Program-made: the position numbers and the translations under genes | Assembly (NCBI GenBank): GCA_036897095.1 | Contig: JAYMSP010000003.1 | Location: forward strand, 62,001 to 126,000 | Direction of reading: 5' to 3' | From: Plantago elongata | Lineage: Eukaryota > Streptophyta > Magnoliopsida > Lamiales > Plantaginaceae | DNA length: 64,000 nucleotides | Notes under the pieces: model-generated | Seen by the model: only the letters and a program-made list of their open reading frames with translations | Told to the model about the DNA's origin: nothing | Database searches by the model: none | Part shown: in pieces, positions 12,063-24,000 of the stretch | How positions within the stretch are numbered: the stretch's first letter is position 1 | Layout: each line of letters starts with the position of its first letter

Positions 12063-13671
12063 GAGTTTGAATTTGGAGAAACAAAAATGTTTTTTGTGTA
12101 CTGTTAATTTTCTTCGGAATAATTTTCAAAATTTTAATTTGAAAGATGCGTACTGATACAAATTTGGAACTTTCAATAATTCTAGGGCAGTTTTGTATTT
12201 TAAAGCTTTAATTCCCTGAAGTTTCATGTGTTGCTTTTTAATTTAGTCAATGTTCTCACATAGTAACATTCACATTATTTGTTTGGTTGCTTCCCTGTCT
12301 TTCATGCCATGTTTAGGGTTCTGTTAAAAAGATTCTTCGACATTTAGGAAATAAAATATCAACTTTAGTACAGTACCCCAAGTGGTGCCCAAAACGTGAA
12401 ACACAAGTACAAATAGTTGTGGACTTGTGATCTTTGGTGAGGTCACAATAAATTTATTCACACAGATTTTTCTCCTCAGAAAATTCATCTGGAAACATGA
12501 TAGTTCCTCAAGGACATGCTGACTCCAAATTACATCTTTTGGCTAAGTTCATTTACTCGTGCAGTGAATTTCATTTATTACATAATTTTACTTACAATTT
12601 GGTCATTTCATTTTATTAAGTATTGCAATATGCAAATACAATGTTCAATTACACAATGGGAGCGGTGTAGTTACCGGTAGCAGTGTAAGGGGTGGCATTT
12701 TTGCCGCGGTATTTTAAAGTTTGTATATGTTTTGGACCGTGATGGCGATGGAAAAATTCGAAAAAGGTAAAAGTTATAATTCATTTATATGAATCTCGTC
12801 ATTTTGCTTTATCTAATGATTTTCCTGGCGGTTGAACGTGGGAGTGGGTTTCATAGACGACATTGAATATTTGACGATATGATTACATAAAGTCAGTCAT
12901 TACATATTAGTACTAAATCCTATGGTTTCACAATTTACGCACATGCTATGTTCCGAGAGAGCGACTAATTAGTTGGCTTCCTTAATGAAGTTGTTACACC
13001 CAATCATACATTTGATTTAATGTAAGGTCCCCTCTTTATCATCTTTACAATAAATAACCAGGCCCAACGAGTACTGTTATGATTATTGCACCATTTGAAT
13101 ATGTCCGTCCGTGAGTAACATCATCGTATGAGATGCAGCAATCGATCAAGTTTTATATAAATATAGCACGAGCACGTTGTGTCAGTAGCAGTAGTATTAT
13201 AATTTGGTTGAAATTGTCGTCGTTGAGCGGCTAGATGGATATATATTGTTAATTTTGACTAATGATTATGAATATATATATATTTAAAATCGAGTGACTA
13301 TGACATATGGTACACACATGTATATTTCTATGATAAATCATAAACATGCTAACTATTCCATCTATCATTTAGGAGGTTTATACATTATAAATCCGTGTTG
13401 CTAACTTGTCACATTGACAGGGAATCAATACTGTCAATATGAAAAAGTGCTGGAAGAAATCCTTCATAATTTAATTTATTATCGTGTTGTTTTGGTACAT
13501 CTATTGTTCACAAAGTGTGTAAAATTTACACTAAGGTTATCTAGAGAAAGCATATAAAAGGATCGGCTTTTCCATTAGTAATTGGAATGATCTATTTTTT
13601 AAATTTGTACTAATAGTCTTTAATATTATGAGATTTTTTTATGTATATTAAGATATGGGATTTACCTGTGT

Positions 13672-14127
13672 ATATGTGAGATTAATGTCGTGTCTGTGAG
13701 TTTTTATAACTAGGGAAGTCAGTGTCGTTTCTGTGAGTTTTTTTATATTACTGGAGGAATTCGTGTCGTATCTGTGAGTTTTTATAACTGGGGGAATTAG
13801 TGTTGTATATGTGAGTTTTATAACTCGGGGAATTAGTGTTCGTATATGTGAGTGTTTATAACACTAACTTTATAACTGGGTGAATTAATGTTGTGTCTGT
13901 TAGTTTTTTGCAATTGTCTGTGAGTTTTTATAATTGAAAAAATTAATGTCGATTTTGTGAGTTTTTATAACTGGAGGAATTAGTGTTGTATATGTGAGTT
14001 TTTATAACTTGAGGAATTAGTGTTGTATATGTGAGTTTTTATAACTTGAGGAATTAGTGTTGTATATGTGAGTTTTATAACTGAAAAAATTAGTGTCGTA
14101 TATGTGAGTTTTATAATTGAGATAAAT
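13672..14127. repeat. Minisatellite, about 12 copies of a ~38-bp unit
   Basis: Direct tandem units built on gtgagtttttataactg and ggaattagtgttgtatat. Unit length varies from about 35 to 42 bp. The last units (from about 13960) are nearly identical and the first are diverged, suggesting recent growth at the right side. Confidence 0.9.
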
Positions 14128-14879
14128 TCGTCTGATTACTAGTTTGATCGCTGACTAGTAGCAACTTAAAAGTGGTCTTTTCTTTTCTAATGAAAAAGTA
14201 GGTCTTTTTCTAAAAATTGTGTGTTGGGGTATCTATAGGTCTTATATAACTTTTTATTTGTAAGGTTATGTTCTCACCATTTGAATATAACTGATTTGAA
14301 TAAAACTGAATTAAATTGTATTGTGAAAAGCAACTAAATAAAAATGAATGAATTGGAATTATTTAATTTTTAAATAAAAAAATAGAACAATAGAACATAA
14401 TTGCATTAGGGGTTACATCAACATGTTAAAAGCCGGTGTCTCACCCCAATCCACGTATTGCTTGCAAATTGGCCACCCAAAATTAAATATCTAAAATACG
14501 TTTATAAACAAATATACTAATATCAAAAATTGGAACTTAATTTACAACACACTTCCCCTCCAATATAATAAGTCGAAGTTTGAGTCATTTATTTAATTTT
14601 TTCTTTTTTATCTCTTCCTGACTTCTTTCCAACAATATGAATTTTTTTTAGGGAGCATTTGTGGCCAATCCCGATAGATCAAGTGACATTTCAAATAAAG
14701 ACATAACTATTTTACAATTGAATTTTATAGCATGATATGTGCAATTTTACCCTGCTTTTGAGTATGAATTGTCCACCCAACCCCTACCTTTAAAGTGTGA
14801 ATTGTCCATTACAATATATCTTTTGTCTTTTTTTATTTATATGCACTTTAGTTTCTTTTCTTCATAATTAATAAATATA

Positions 14880-15590
14880 TAAATATAAAAGTTATATCAA
14901 TTTTCATTTTCTGCGTACTCTACAAATGAAGATCACTATTGACTATATTCCGACCACTATAAATTTTACGACCTTTTAAACTTTTAACTCATATTTTGTT
15001 GGCCTCCCAACTACAATACTATATATTTAGACTATCGTAGTTACAACACTATATTAATTCATCATTCGTTGCGTTGTAACACTGTATTAATTTAATATAA
15101 TGCTGCTAATATGATGTTGCAAAAACATCGAATGATGAGTTAATATAATATTATAACTATGTAAAAATCTAGAAATCTAAGGGGGAATGATGAACCCCTA
15201 AAATCAACTGAATTTAAAAACACTATTCGAAAGATACGGTCTTAATTAGGAATTAGGGTTTAGTACGGATCCAGGGCAAAACCCTAGCTAAACCCTAAGT
15301 AAGTGATTGTCGGGGCAATGAAGCACTAATAAATTAACATTATAATGAGTTACTATAATATAGTAACACAACCAATATAGTGTAATATTATTTTTCATAT
15401 AATATAGTGTTGCAGCGCAGCGAATGATGTGTCGATATAGATATTTTGATTCATTGAGATTAAGTTAAGGAGATTAAGTGTTAAAAAAATGTAAAACTTA
15501 TAATTTTCGGAATATAGTCAAGAGCGGTCTCTATTTGTAGAGAACGAAAAATAATGAAAATTGGTGTAACATTTATATTTTTATATTTTA
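14880..15590. mobile_element. Long-inverted-repeat DNA element, Mutator-like or foldback type, degenerate
   Basis: The left arm (about 14890-15090) and right arm (about 15395-15575) are reverse complements over roughly 200 bp with many mismatches. Landmarks are ttgactatattccg in the left arm versus cggaatatagtcaa in the right, and atcattcgttgcg versus cgcagcgaatgat. The repeat may extend outward to about 14700 and 15755. I could not find a target-site duplication, so the class is inferred from the long arms. Confidence 0.5.
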
Positions 15591-16514
15591 TATTTATATT
15601 TTATATTTTATGAGTTATAAACATATTAAAATGAAAAGTTAAAGAAAGAAATGAAGTACAAATGCGTTGCTATAGAGAGAAAGAAGGATATGAAGGAAAC
15701 ATGGGGTAAAATAGGGCTTTTACATAATTTTTGAATTGAGTCAATTAGAATGTATCCTTGGTTTGGTTGAGAGGATTTGAGCTATTAGAAAAAAATTGGC
15801 TATTGTCGTTAGCATGAATTTTCCCATCTTTTCAAGGCCTTGCTAAGTTGGATCAATAATTGAAGCCCAACACAAGATGTCTGCTTGCTGTTTTAAGGCC
15901 TAATAGTGTCGGGGTCCTTAACTTGGATGTCAATGGACTGGACCACTCAATCCAGCCCATGAAAACTGTACTTGTAAAAATGTTTTAATTACATTTAATA
16001 ATTAATATTGTAAATATAATTTTATAAAAATTCCAAAATAATTAATATCCGTTAAAAAATTAAGTGTATATTTGGAAAGCAATTTGAATTGACAAAATAA
16101 AATTTAAATTGACCACAAATCAAATAATTTAAATTTTCATTTTTCATTTTAAATTGATTTTCAATCAGTTCATTATAATTCATTATTAACGTCGAAAACA
16201 ATTAGTCTGGTAAGTTGAAAATGCAGAGTTTAAAAGAAACAGCGATAACAAAGTTACTTATGAAAACGATCGATAAGGTATTTATGAAAAGTGGTTTTTG
16301 GATCAACTTTTGGTCAGATTAGAAGCAAAGAGCAAAAGCGAACAAGCAATCACCCATCCTTACCACTTTTTCTTTCTTTACTCATACAAATTTCCAAATC
16401 AAAGTTTGTTACGCTTCTATGATTAAACAAAAACTGGCCGCTAATTCTATATATTGCCGCCCAAGAATATATATAAACTAAATAAAACCTTAAACAATCT
16501 TAAAATCATTATGA

Positions 16515-16520
16515 CACGTG
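16515..16520. promoter_or_regulatory. G-box / ABRE-like element upstream of ERF gene
   Basis: CACGTG in the context gacacgtgtgc, about 200 bp before the start codon. A second copy lies 97 bp downstream. Confidence 0.5.
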
Positions 16521-16611
16521 TGCAGCACAGACTGAAACCACCGTCCCACATATCTCCCAAATCATTATAACACTTACAACTCGCAGCACCCGTGGCGAAT
16601 ACTCAACCCTC

Positions 16612-16617
16612 CACGTG
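16612..16617. promoter_or_regulatory. G-box / ABRE element upstream of ERF gene
   Basis: CACGTG in the context ccacgtgtcc, matching the ABRE core ACGTGTC. It sits 15 bp upstream of the TATA box, a typical position for a bZIP-bound element. Confidence 0.55.
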
Positions 16618-16631
16618 TCCCTCACCTTTCG

Positions 16632-16638
16632 TATAAAA
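16632..16638 (+). promoter_or_regulatory. Probable TATA box of ERF gene
   Basis: TATAAAA, 81 bp upstream of the chosen start codon. Confidence 0.6.
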
Positions 16639-16718
16639 CCCAAACCGAACCGACCACAATTCACTTGTGCCAATTCTGTGATCACATTCAGTATCAAAAA
16701 CAAAAAGGACAGATCGAA

Positions 16719-17153
16719 ATGGTGAGGCCTCAGTCCACAAGACAACGGCGGACTAACGACGGCCGATACAAGGGCGTGCGGATGCGTAAATGGGGCAAGT
16801 GGGTGGCCGAGGTGCGCCAGCCGAATAGCCGAGAGCGGATTTGGCTCGGCTCGTATGATACTGCGGAAGAGGCAGCCAGGGCGTATGATGCGGCTGCATT
16901 TTGCTTGCGTGGCGGTTCGGCGATGCTTAACTTTCCTGATGATCCGCCGCATATATTGTCTGCGGAGGAGCTGACTCCCTCGCAGATTCAGGTTGCGGCT
17001 TCGAAGCATGCGAGACGTGGGTCGGATCAGGAGGTGAAGCAGAAGGTGGTGATGGAGAATGTTCTGTTTGATAAGGTTGGTTCGGGTTCTTCGTCGTCGT
17101 CTTACTGTGATGGTGCTCAGTTGTTTGATGCATCAGGTTTCTGGAACTTGTGA
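16719..17153 (+). CDS. ERF: AP2/ERF transcription factor, group II / DREB A-5-like (144 aa, intronless)
   Basis: A single AP2 domain fills residues 15-73: [20 protein letters not shown], then [20 protein letters not shown], then [11 protein letters not shown]. The domain binds GCC-box or DRE promoter elements in the nucleus. Domain position 14 is Val, as in DREBs, but position 19 is Gln, where DREBs usually have Glu and ERFs Asp. The WLGSY and RKWGKWVAE blocks are closest to small group II ERFs. The C-terminus is short, Ser-rich, and ends ASGFWNL. No DLNxxP-type EAR repression motif is visible, although many relatives have one. The start at 16719 follows a TATA box by 81 bp. An in-frame upstream ATG at 16665 would add 18 residues that look like UTR (Gln/Lys-rich). 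Two G-box/ABRE sites upstream suggest stress or ABA control (inference). Confidence 0.93.
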   Translation: MVRPQSTRQRRTNDGRYKGVRMRKWGKWVAEVRQPNSRERIWLGSYDTAEEAARAYDAAAFCLRGGSAMLNFPDDPPHILSAEELTPSQIQVAASKHARRGSDQEVKQKVVMENVLFDKVGSGSSSSSYCDGAQLFDASGFWNL

Positions 17154-17557
17154 AATAGGCAGCTAGCTTGTGTTTTGTTGTTTAGTAGTAGTAGTAGTGA
17201 TTTTCGTTTTCCTTTTGCTTCTATTAGATGCTAAATAGTTGGTTTAGTATATAAACGATGTCTAATATTGATAGTAGGATCTGTATTTTGTACTGTATTA
17301 GCAAGGAAAAATGTGCTGGGATTTCGAGGGTAGAAACGACATTTTAGCGCTTCCAAACAAATTCCCAATTCGATTGACCTAATTGAAGTCAGATTTCAGA
17401 CTCAAACGATGTTGTCTGCCAAATTCCCAAATCAATTTTGACCTAATGAAGCTAGATTGAGTCCCAAACGGAAGCATTGATTTGTGGCCAAAGCCTCAAA
17501 TACAGTGACCACATTGGTGACCAATTACAATTAGTAATCACTTTCCATGAAGAAAAG

Positions 17558-17645
17558 ATGGAATTAATTATTTGTGTGGGTTTTGGATGAAAATATAAAT
17601 TGATGGAATTAATTATTTGGTTGGGGTTTGGATGAATATATAAAT
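17558..17645. repeat. Tandem duplication, 44-bp unit, two copies
   Basis: gatggaattaattatttg begins both copies (17558 and 17602). Each ends near tggatgaa(a/t)atataaat. Confidence 0.8.
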
Positions 17646-17663
17646 GGACGAAGTTCGGATTTA

Positions 17664-17842
17664 TGTGATTCAAATCGAAAAATGTTCATTCGACTGTTTT
17701 TTAAATGGAAAATTTTCAATTCAAATAGATTACGAATCAGTCCCTTAATTTTCTGTGATTCAAATCGAAAAATGTTCATTCAACTGTTTTTTAAATGGAA
17801 AATTTTCAATTAAAATAGATTACGAATCAGTCCCTTAATTTT
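17664..17842. repeat. Tandem duplication, 90-bp unit, two copies
   Basis: Copies start tgtgattcaaatcgaaaaat at 17664 and 17754. They are nearly identical (about two differences), which indicates a recent duplication. Confidence 0.92.
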
Positions 17843-18400
17843 GGAGACCGAAAAATCTAATCACCAATGAGTAGTAGCAAAACAACAAATCACAGTACAT
17901 TTACTTACTGATGACAAATTAGTCACAGGAAAAACATAAGTGACATAAAAATCCAAAGACAAGCTTCAAGAAAACAGAAAAATGAGATTCTTCTGATAAA
18001 ATCTCCTGGTAAATTCTCTGATAAAATCCGGTGAGAATTGAACTGTGTTTCAAACTCAATAGCTCCCAAATCAAACTGAATATGGGCAGAAAGCTTCTGG
18101 TATTTCTGATTGATGAAGAATTTAAGAAAGAAGAGTAAAGGAGCTCAGAATTAGGCAAATTAATCAAAACAGCTTCCATGAATATAAAAGGCTCAAGTAG
18201 TGAAGGCAAGAGGAAAATAAAATGAAACTGAACTTCATATTATAAACTGAAAGACTGTTTTGTTGAATTTGCAAGGATTCATATCAGCAACATGCTGGAA
18301 TCCAAGTGTACTAAAAGAAAAAAAGAGAAACTGGTCCTAATCCTAACTAATTAAGTAATAAGTATAACTAACTACAAATGTATGAACTACTAACTAAAAT

Positions 18401-21400
18401 CTAGCAAGTGGCCTCAACCACTAGCCTCTTCTCAACGCCTGCTCCGCACTTTGTAGCTCCAAGAACACTCTCAGAAGCTTCAACTGAGCAAGAATTCTTT
18501 CCAACACATGCCTGCAAAACAGACACACAGACAGACAAAGTTAAAAACATTGAAATGTAATGACTATTTAGAAAGAACTTGTATGCATAATGAACCAGTA
18601 TCTACCTTCTGGATGGTTGAAAGCACATTAGAAGCTTCACAGCTTCCCTTGTAGAAAGATCCACACTGCCCGTTAACCTCACCGAAGCTGGCGAACTTGA
18701 TAGCAGTGATCGGGCGACCCTCACACGACAATTTCATTGTCTTGTTCTCGTATGCGTTTCCGCAAGCAGTACCAACCCTGATGGTCTGGAAGCTAATCGT
18801 GGAAGGATTTCCACCGAATTCTTCAAACAGGACTAACTCGTTGTCGCCATCTTTCATCCAGTCGCGGGGAACGTGATAGTATCTCTGGGTGGGTTCACCA
18901 CAGCCCCGGGCACATTTGCTGCCTCCGTATTCGCCACGGTAGTCACATGGTTCCAAAGAGCAACCGTCTTCGGCAATGGAAGTTGGCCAATAACGGCCGA
19001 TGTTGTGGCCATTAACCCAGGCATAACCTTTGCCCAAGCCTTGTGCGTCCAAGGCGACAGGATCGTCACCAAGTGGAGCCTTGAAGTTTGTCTAATTAAT
19101 AAAAGTACAGATAACAGAACGTTTAGATAAGAAATCAATCAAACAATATATTAAAAGTACAGATCAGAACGTTATCAATGAAACAATAGATTAAATTGAT
19201 AAACTAACAAGGTTTATATATCTGTTGAATGTGCAAATATTACCTTGTACCATGTGAACATCCTGTCGACTGGAAGATTGTCGGATTTCCATTGAGATGC
19301 AGATGCAGAATTTGCAGCAGAGTCGAATAGGTGATCCTTGTCTAACCCCTGAAGACCAGCCTGATAAGTCCATTTGTGTTCGGACAAGTCCTTAACAATG
19401 GTCTCATCTCCCTTCCTTGAAACGAGCTCAATAGGTCCGGGTAATCCCATTGCAATGGTATCGAAATGGGGACCGTAGTTCTGTTGAATCATAGACAGAG
19501 AGATACAAGGAAAAATGTTAGTGAGCATAATATTATACTCCAAAGTACTACAGAATGAAAATAAAAGGATAGCAGACATACCGGTAGCCCAACGGTGGCA
19601 CTGAGGAGCGAGATCTGGTTCTTGCCTGGATTCAACTTGATAGTCTTCTCGAACGAATATTTGTAAATTCCATATGTGGCAAATTGTGAACCTAAACATA
19701 TATCATTGACACTGTCAGTAATATATTCTGCAATCTTATTACAGATTCGATTAGTGAGATTAAAAACAAGACGATGCTTACCAACAAGTTCACCATTGAC
19801 ATAAGCGTGGACAACTTGTCCAGTGCAGTTCACTCTAAGGGTCATGTTGCTACCCCAGATAGGATCATCCTTCTCCAAATTCACACTGCATTAAACATGT
19901 ATAAATTAATGATTAGTTACATTGTTGTAAATTTAAATGATGTTGTTAAGAACAGTTTAATGAATACTGTACCAACCTTGTCATGTACCACAGGTAGTCA
20001 CTAACGTCATTAATCTGCTTCTGGTCAATAAGCTTGCTAGCAGAGACTTCACCCTTTCCTTCAACAGCATTTTTCTCCACATTTTCGGGTCTCCACGACC
20101 ATTTAAATGAAGCAGGTTCCTTTTCGGCTTTGTTGGCCTCCTTAACCATGATGGTAGTCTGGTGGTTCACCCTCGCGGTGTTGTAGACAACATTCTTGCA
20201 GTCAGGAGCAATACTAACAGACCAGGCTGGTACGGTGAAATTGACGCCATTGTAGGTAATCACACCATCGTTCTGGTTATTTACATTGGAAAAGAAACAG
20301 CTCGAAGTGCCATTGAAGGCATAAACTGATGTCTGTAGAGGAAAATAAATTGAATTTAGCATTTAATTGGCAAATATATAAATAAAAAGATGGCATGTTT
20401 ATAATTTGTGATTTTACTTACAGTAAGCTCATTGCCGTTGTCAATGTGAGAAACATTCCCATAGGTAAGAACTTTTTCAAGTGAATGCAAAACACCATGG
20501 ACTTCTTTCAAATGGTCATACTTGGGTTGATTGTAACCTCCTGAAATTACAAAGTAAGATTCAATAAACTAATTTCTTAAGTACAATCAAATTTATTTAT
20601 AAACTTTAATAAAATCTTACGTAGAAGTATAATTTAAGAAATTGAATGGAAAAGACCTCACACATACCGTATTCATTGAGTGGAGCATTATAATCGTAGG
20701 AGGTTGTAATATATGAACCACCAGCAAAGTTTGCAAAATTGGTACCACCGTGAAACTAAACAAAAACAAAATATAATTTTGTTACAGACATTTAGAAAAA
20801 TTATAAAACAATAAATCAAATTAGTTTTAGAAGAGATGAAAATTAATAGAATACGAACCATGTAATAATTCTGGAATGTTCCACCTGTTTGGAAGAATCT
20901 AACTAGGGAATAGGCAACATCCTCAGCTGTTCTCACTGGGTCTTGACCACCCCAATTCTTGAACCTAAATAATTTTTAAAAAATTATTAATAGTCTATTT
21001 TTATTTTTTTTGGAAAGCAGACACTCTCAATAGTTGTGAGATAAAAAAATTAACAAAAACATAAAAGGTTGAGTGAAAAAAAACTAACCATCCAGTCCAG
21101 TTCTCGGTCCACATCTTTGGGCTATTGGGATTGTTTGGTGTAAATTCGTCACAGTAAAAACCATTGCATGTATTGATCTGGCATACAATCCAATTAATAT
21201 CTAATTTAAAATTTCAATTAATAAATTTTTCCATTTAAAAAAAAATCGCAAATTCGTACCATTGGTTGTGGTGCATTATCCTGTTGGCACATGATCCATG
21301 GGATCCCAATCTTAAGAGACTGAGCAAATTTGGCAGCCCAGTTCATGTATGCTACTCCAGAATCTCCATATGCAGACATCACATTGCCATACTCGTTCTC

Positions 21401-22260
21401 AATTTGGGCAAGGATAATTGGGCCTCCTTGAGATGCAAACAATTTCTCGTTTTTCGCCATGTCCACTATCAAACTCGTGAAATTTGCCATCTCATTCTAC
21501 AAAAAAGATTAATTAAGTGAACTATATTTTATTAATTGCAAATCACGATATTCTTAAAACATGATTAATGTCATAATATGTACCTTGTAAACATCATTGT
21601 CCGTTCGGATTTGACACCCGGGCAAATTGTAGAGCCATGCAGGGAAACCACTGTGCAATTGATCAAGTTGACAAAATTAGTTATATGTATGTAAATTGTA
21701 ATCATCTTTTTAACAGATTAAACATGATTAACGAGATGTTAAATACTTTTGAAAAGTATATGAAATAAACTCACCCGTAGTTCCATTCACCACAGATATA
21801 AGGGCCAATACGAAGAACGGCATATAGTCCCTCATCTTGAACTGTCTTGAGGAAACGGATAAAATCCAGGTTCCCGGTGAAGTTATATTCGCGGCGAGCC
21901 GGCTCATGGGCATTCCAGAAGATGTATGTCTCAACAGCGTCTAGGCCAGCTTCCTTCGCTTTTTGTATCAAACCCGGCCACATCTGATCATACAAAAATC
22001 AACATAGATCGAAAAAACGAAGTTAGCTAGAGACTTGGCTATAGTGTTAACTTTTAAGATCAACAAATATGATAAATTGAATATTGTGTACTTACACCAG
22101 GCGTGCTGCGAGGATAGTGGATGGATCCAGAAAGAAGAATCTTGCGTTGTCCATCGATAGTAATGGCTCTGCCATCATGCGAAACGTGTACGGCGTTGGC
22201 AATCGAGCAAGCGAAGAACAAGAACAGTAAAGAGCATATGAGTCTCGAAGAGATTGTCAT
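18401..22260 (-). CDS. BGAL: Beta-galactosidase, GH35 with C-terminal SUEL lectin domain, BGAL7/15-like (14 exons, 827 aa)
   Basis: Exons (right to left) 22096-22260, 21775-21983, 21584-21650, 21260-21496, 21089-21177, 20859-20964, 20668-20755, 20422-20540, 19977-20332, 19782-19885, 19582-19691, 19244-19480, 18606-19091, 18401-18511. All are GT-AG with continuous frame. The enzyme removes terminal beta-galactose from cell-wall polysaccharides in the apoplast. It has a signal peptide (residues 1-23), the GH35 barrel from [20 protein letters not shown], the acid/base Glu182 in [14 protein letters not shown] and the nucleophile Glu251 in MWTENWTGW. Galactose-binding-like modules follow, and residues about 740-827 form a Cys-rich SUEL lectin domain ([31 protein letters not shown]). 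Length is normal for BGAL7-type members. A TATAAATA box sits 53 bp upstream of the ATG. Three introns present in the neighbouring paralogue are absent here. Confidence 0.96.
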
Positions 22261-22312
22261 TGTGATGAAAGAAAAGGAGTGATTGATGCCTGAGTGAACG
22301 TGAGGGAGTGTG

Positions 22313-22320
22313 TATTTATA
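22313..22320 (-). promoter_or_regulatory. Probable TATA box of the left beta-galactosidase gene
   Basis: TATAAATA on the minus strand, about 53 bp before the start codon at 22260. This supports that ATG over an in-frame one at 22416, which lies upstream of the TATA box. Confidence 0.6.
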
Positions 22321-23154
22321 GGTGTAGGATCTGGGATCAGAATCAGATTGAAGTTTATCCAAGAAAGAGTTTATCTTGATTAAGATATCTGCATCAAAAC
22401 ATGTCAACATATCCATAAGAATTCATTGTGTATAAGAACATTATATCCATAAGAAGTCAATCTTAATTATAAAGATCATAATGGGATTAATTTTAATTAA
22501 TTTAATAATTGTTTAGTGTATAATGTATAGTAGTTTCCATAAGAGTTTATCATGTTTTATTAGCTTACTGAGTTTAAGCAAGAGAATCAGAGATAATCGG
22601 GAATGGGATTTTAGTGTTTGAGATTGTAAGAGCGGAATTTTAGTTTAAGGTTTATCCATTAAAGATGTCGAGTTAAATTCTATCCATACTAATCATTTTA
22701 TCCTAAAAGAGTTCTAAACATTTTAGAACACAGTATCAGTAGCCTAATATTTTTACTCTATCCGTTAGTAAGAAAAAAATCGTGATTTTGAAAAGTCCAA
22801 ATTGTAATATACAATGATTTCTACGCTGAGGGGAACTCCTTATGGTCTTTTGTATCCGTGTAATTAGTCTTGATTAATGGAATATATCACATTGTTATTT
22901 AAAACCTGAAACTTGGACGAATGGATTATATATACATTTACTTTTTATTTTTTAATATCATCATTTTGTATGGGTCTCAACTTTTATCAATTCCTACTAT
23001 GATGTATACTAAAATAACAACATACACAACATATATAAACTGTATTTCAAATCTATTACATGTTCTTAAGCTCCATTTATAGAATAGATTAAATTGTCAA
23101 TTAATTACAGTAACAAATTCAGAAGCATATTAATTTTGAAAAAACAAGTGAGGA

Positions 23155-23375
23155 AAGCCAGGAATTGAACCCAATACCTGAAGATTAGTAGGGACATACA
23201 CAACCACTCAACTACGGATAACATTTGTGACACTTATTGGTAGATAAGATACACTAACCATATTTATTTATTTGTTTGTTTATTTTTATTTTATATTATT
23301 TATTCAGAGTCGGGGGCAAGTTTTGGTGGGTCAATTGACCCTCCACCCATCCTAAATCTGCCACTGGACTCACAA
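23155..23375 (-). mobile_element. Dispersed repeat with tRNA-like promoter boxes and a hAT-like terminus
   Basis: Read on the minus strand, it starts at about 23375 with CAGTGGCAGATTTAGGATG, resembling the CAG-GGCGGA ends of some plant hAT-type MITEs. Further on it has TAGTTGAGTGG (A-box-like) and GGGTTCAATTCC (B-box-like, near 23165), the layout of a tRNA-derived SINE head. The other end is not identified. It may be a composite of two elements. Confidence 0.35.
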
Positions 23376-24000
23376 GACATGCAAATTTAATACCAATTTT
23401 ATAATATTTGTGGTGATGGGAATAGTTTGATATCATCAAATTTGTTTCTGAATTAAATGGTGATCGTATTTGCATTTCTTTTCCTCCATGTGTTCATATT
23501 TTCAAATTAAATTAAACATGCATTTTTCGTATTTTGTTTTAGTTTCGCTTCAAGTTTAATTACCTAGTAATAAAAAACTCTCCTACTTAATTATACCATC
23601 TCTTCTACATATAAATAAAATTGGGACAATTGGGGTATATGGAACCAATCAAAATGCTGAACAATAGTCGATTTGTATACAAAATTTCAAATAGAACAGA
23701 CCTTTGACAAAATCTACACATAAATTGACGATCATTGTAGAATTTATTATATTATTACAACGCTAGTAATATAATATGATACATAATTACATATATACAA
23801 TCTCTTTACCTCTTCACCCATTAAATCTGAACTGGTATATAGATACATTTTTTACAATTGGCACCATGCATAACTTAGAACGTTTGCTATTTAGTCATAG
23901 CTAAGCCCAAAAAATATATATGCAGTATCTAGTGTACAAAACACTTTCCTCCCAGATTATACAATTTTGCTCTATTTCAAAACCAACGAATTCAGTAAAT

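Larger units (their letters stand above)
11380..16718. other. Gene-poor spacer between JAZ and ERF genes
   Basis: 5.3 kb without a supportable gene. The first ~250 bp are probably JAZ 3' UTR. It contains a Tourist-like MITE (11921-12062), a 12-copy minisatellite (13672-14127) and a long inverted-repeat element (14880-15590), then the ERF promoter. Confidence 0.65.
17154..18400. other. Spacer between convergent ERF and beta-galactosidase genes
   Basis: Contains the 3' UTRs of both genes and two short tandem duplications (17558-17645 and 17664-17842). The minus-strand open frame at 17919-18209 resembles no known protein and lies in the expected downstream region of the beta-galactosidase gene. 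Confidence 0.6.
22261..24000. other. Spacer between the two tandem beta-galactosidase genes
   Basis: 1.7 kb, AT-rich, with the promoter of the left gene and the 3' region of the right gene. One dispersed-repeat segment lies at about 23155-23375. No gene seen. Confidence 0.65.

Noticed and set aside
16509-17009. 166-codon minus-strand frame overlapping the ERF gene
   Set aside because: Antisense shadow of the AP2 domain. It includes the ERF promoter and has no conserved motif.
17919-18209. 96-codon minus-strand frame downstream of the left beta-galactosidase
   Set aside because: Lies in the expected 3' UTR, hydrophobic/low complexity, and not joined to the gene by any splice model.
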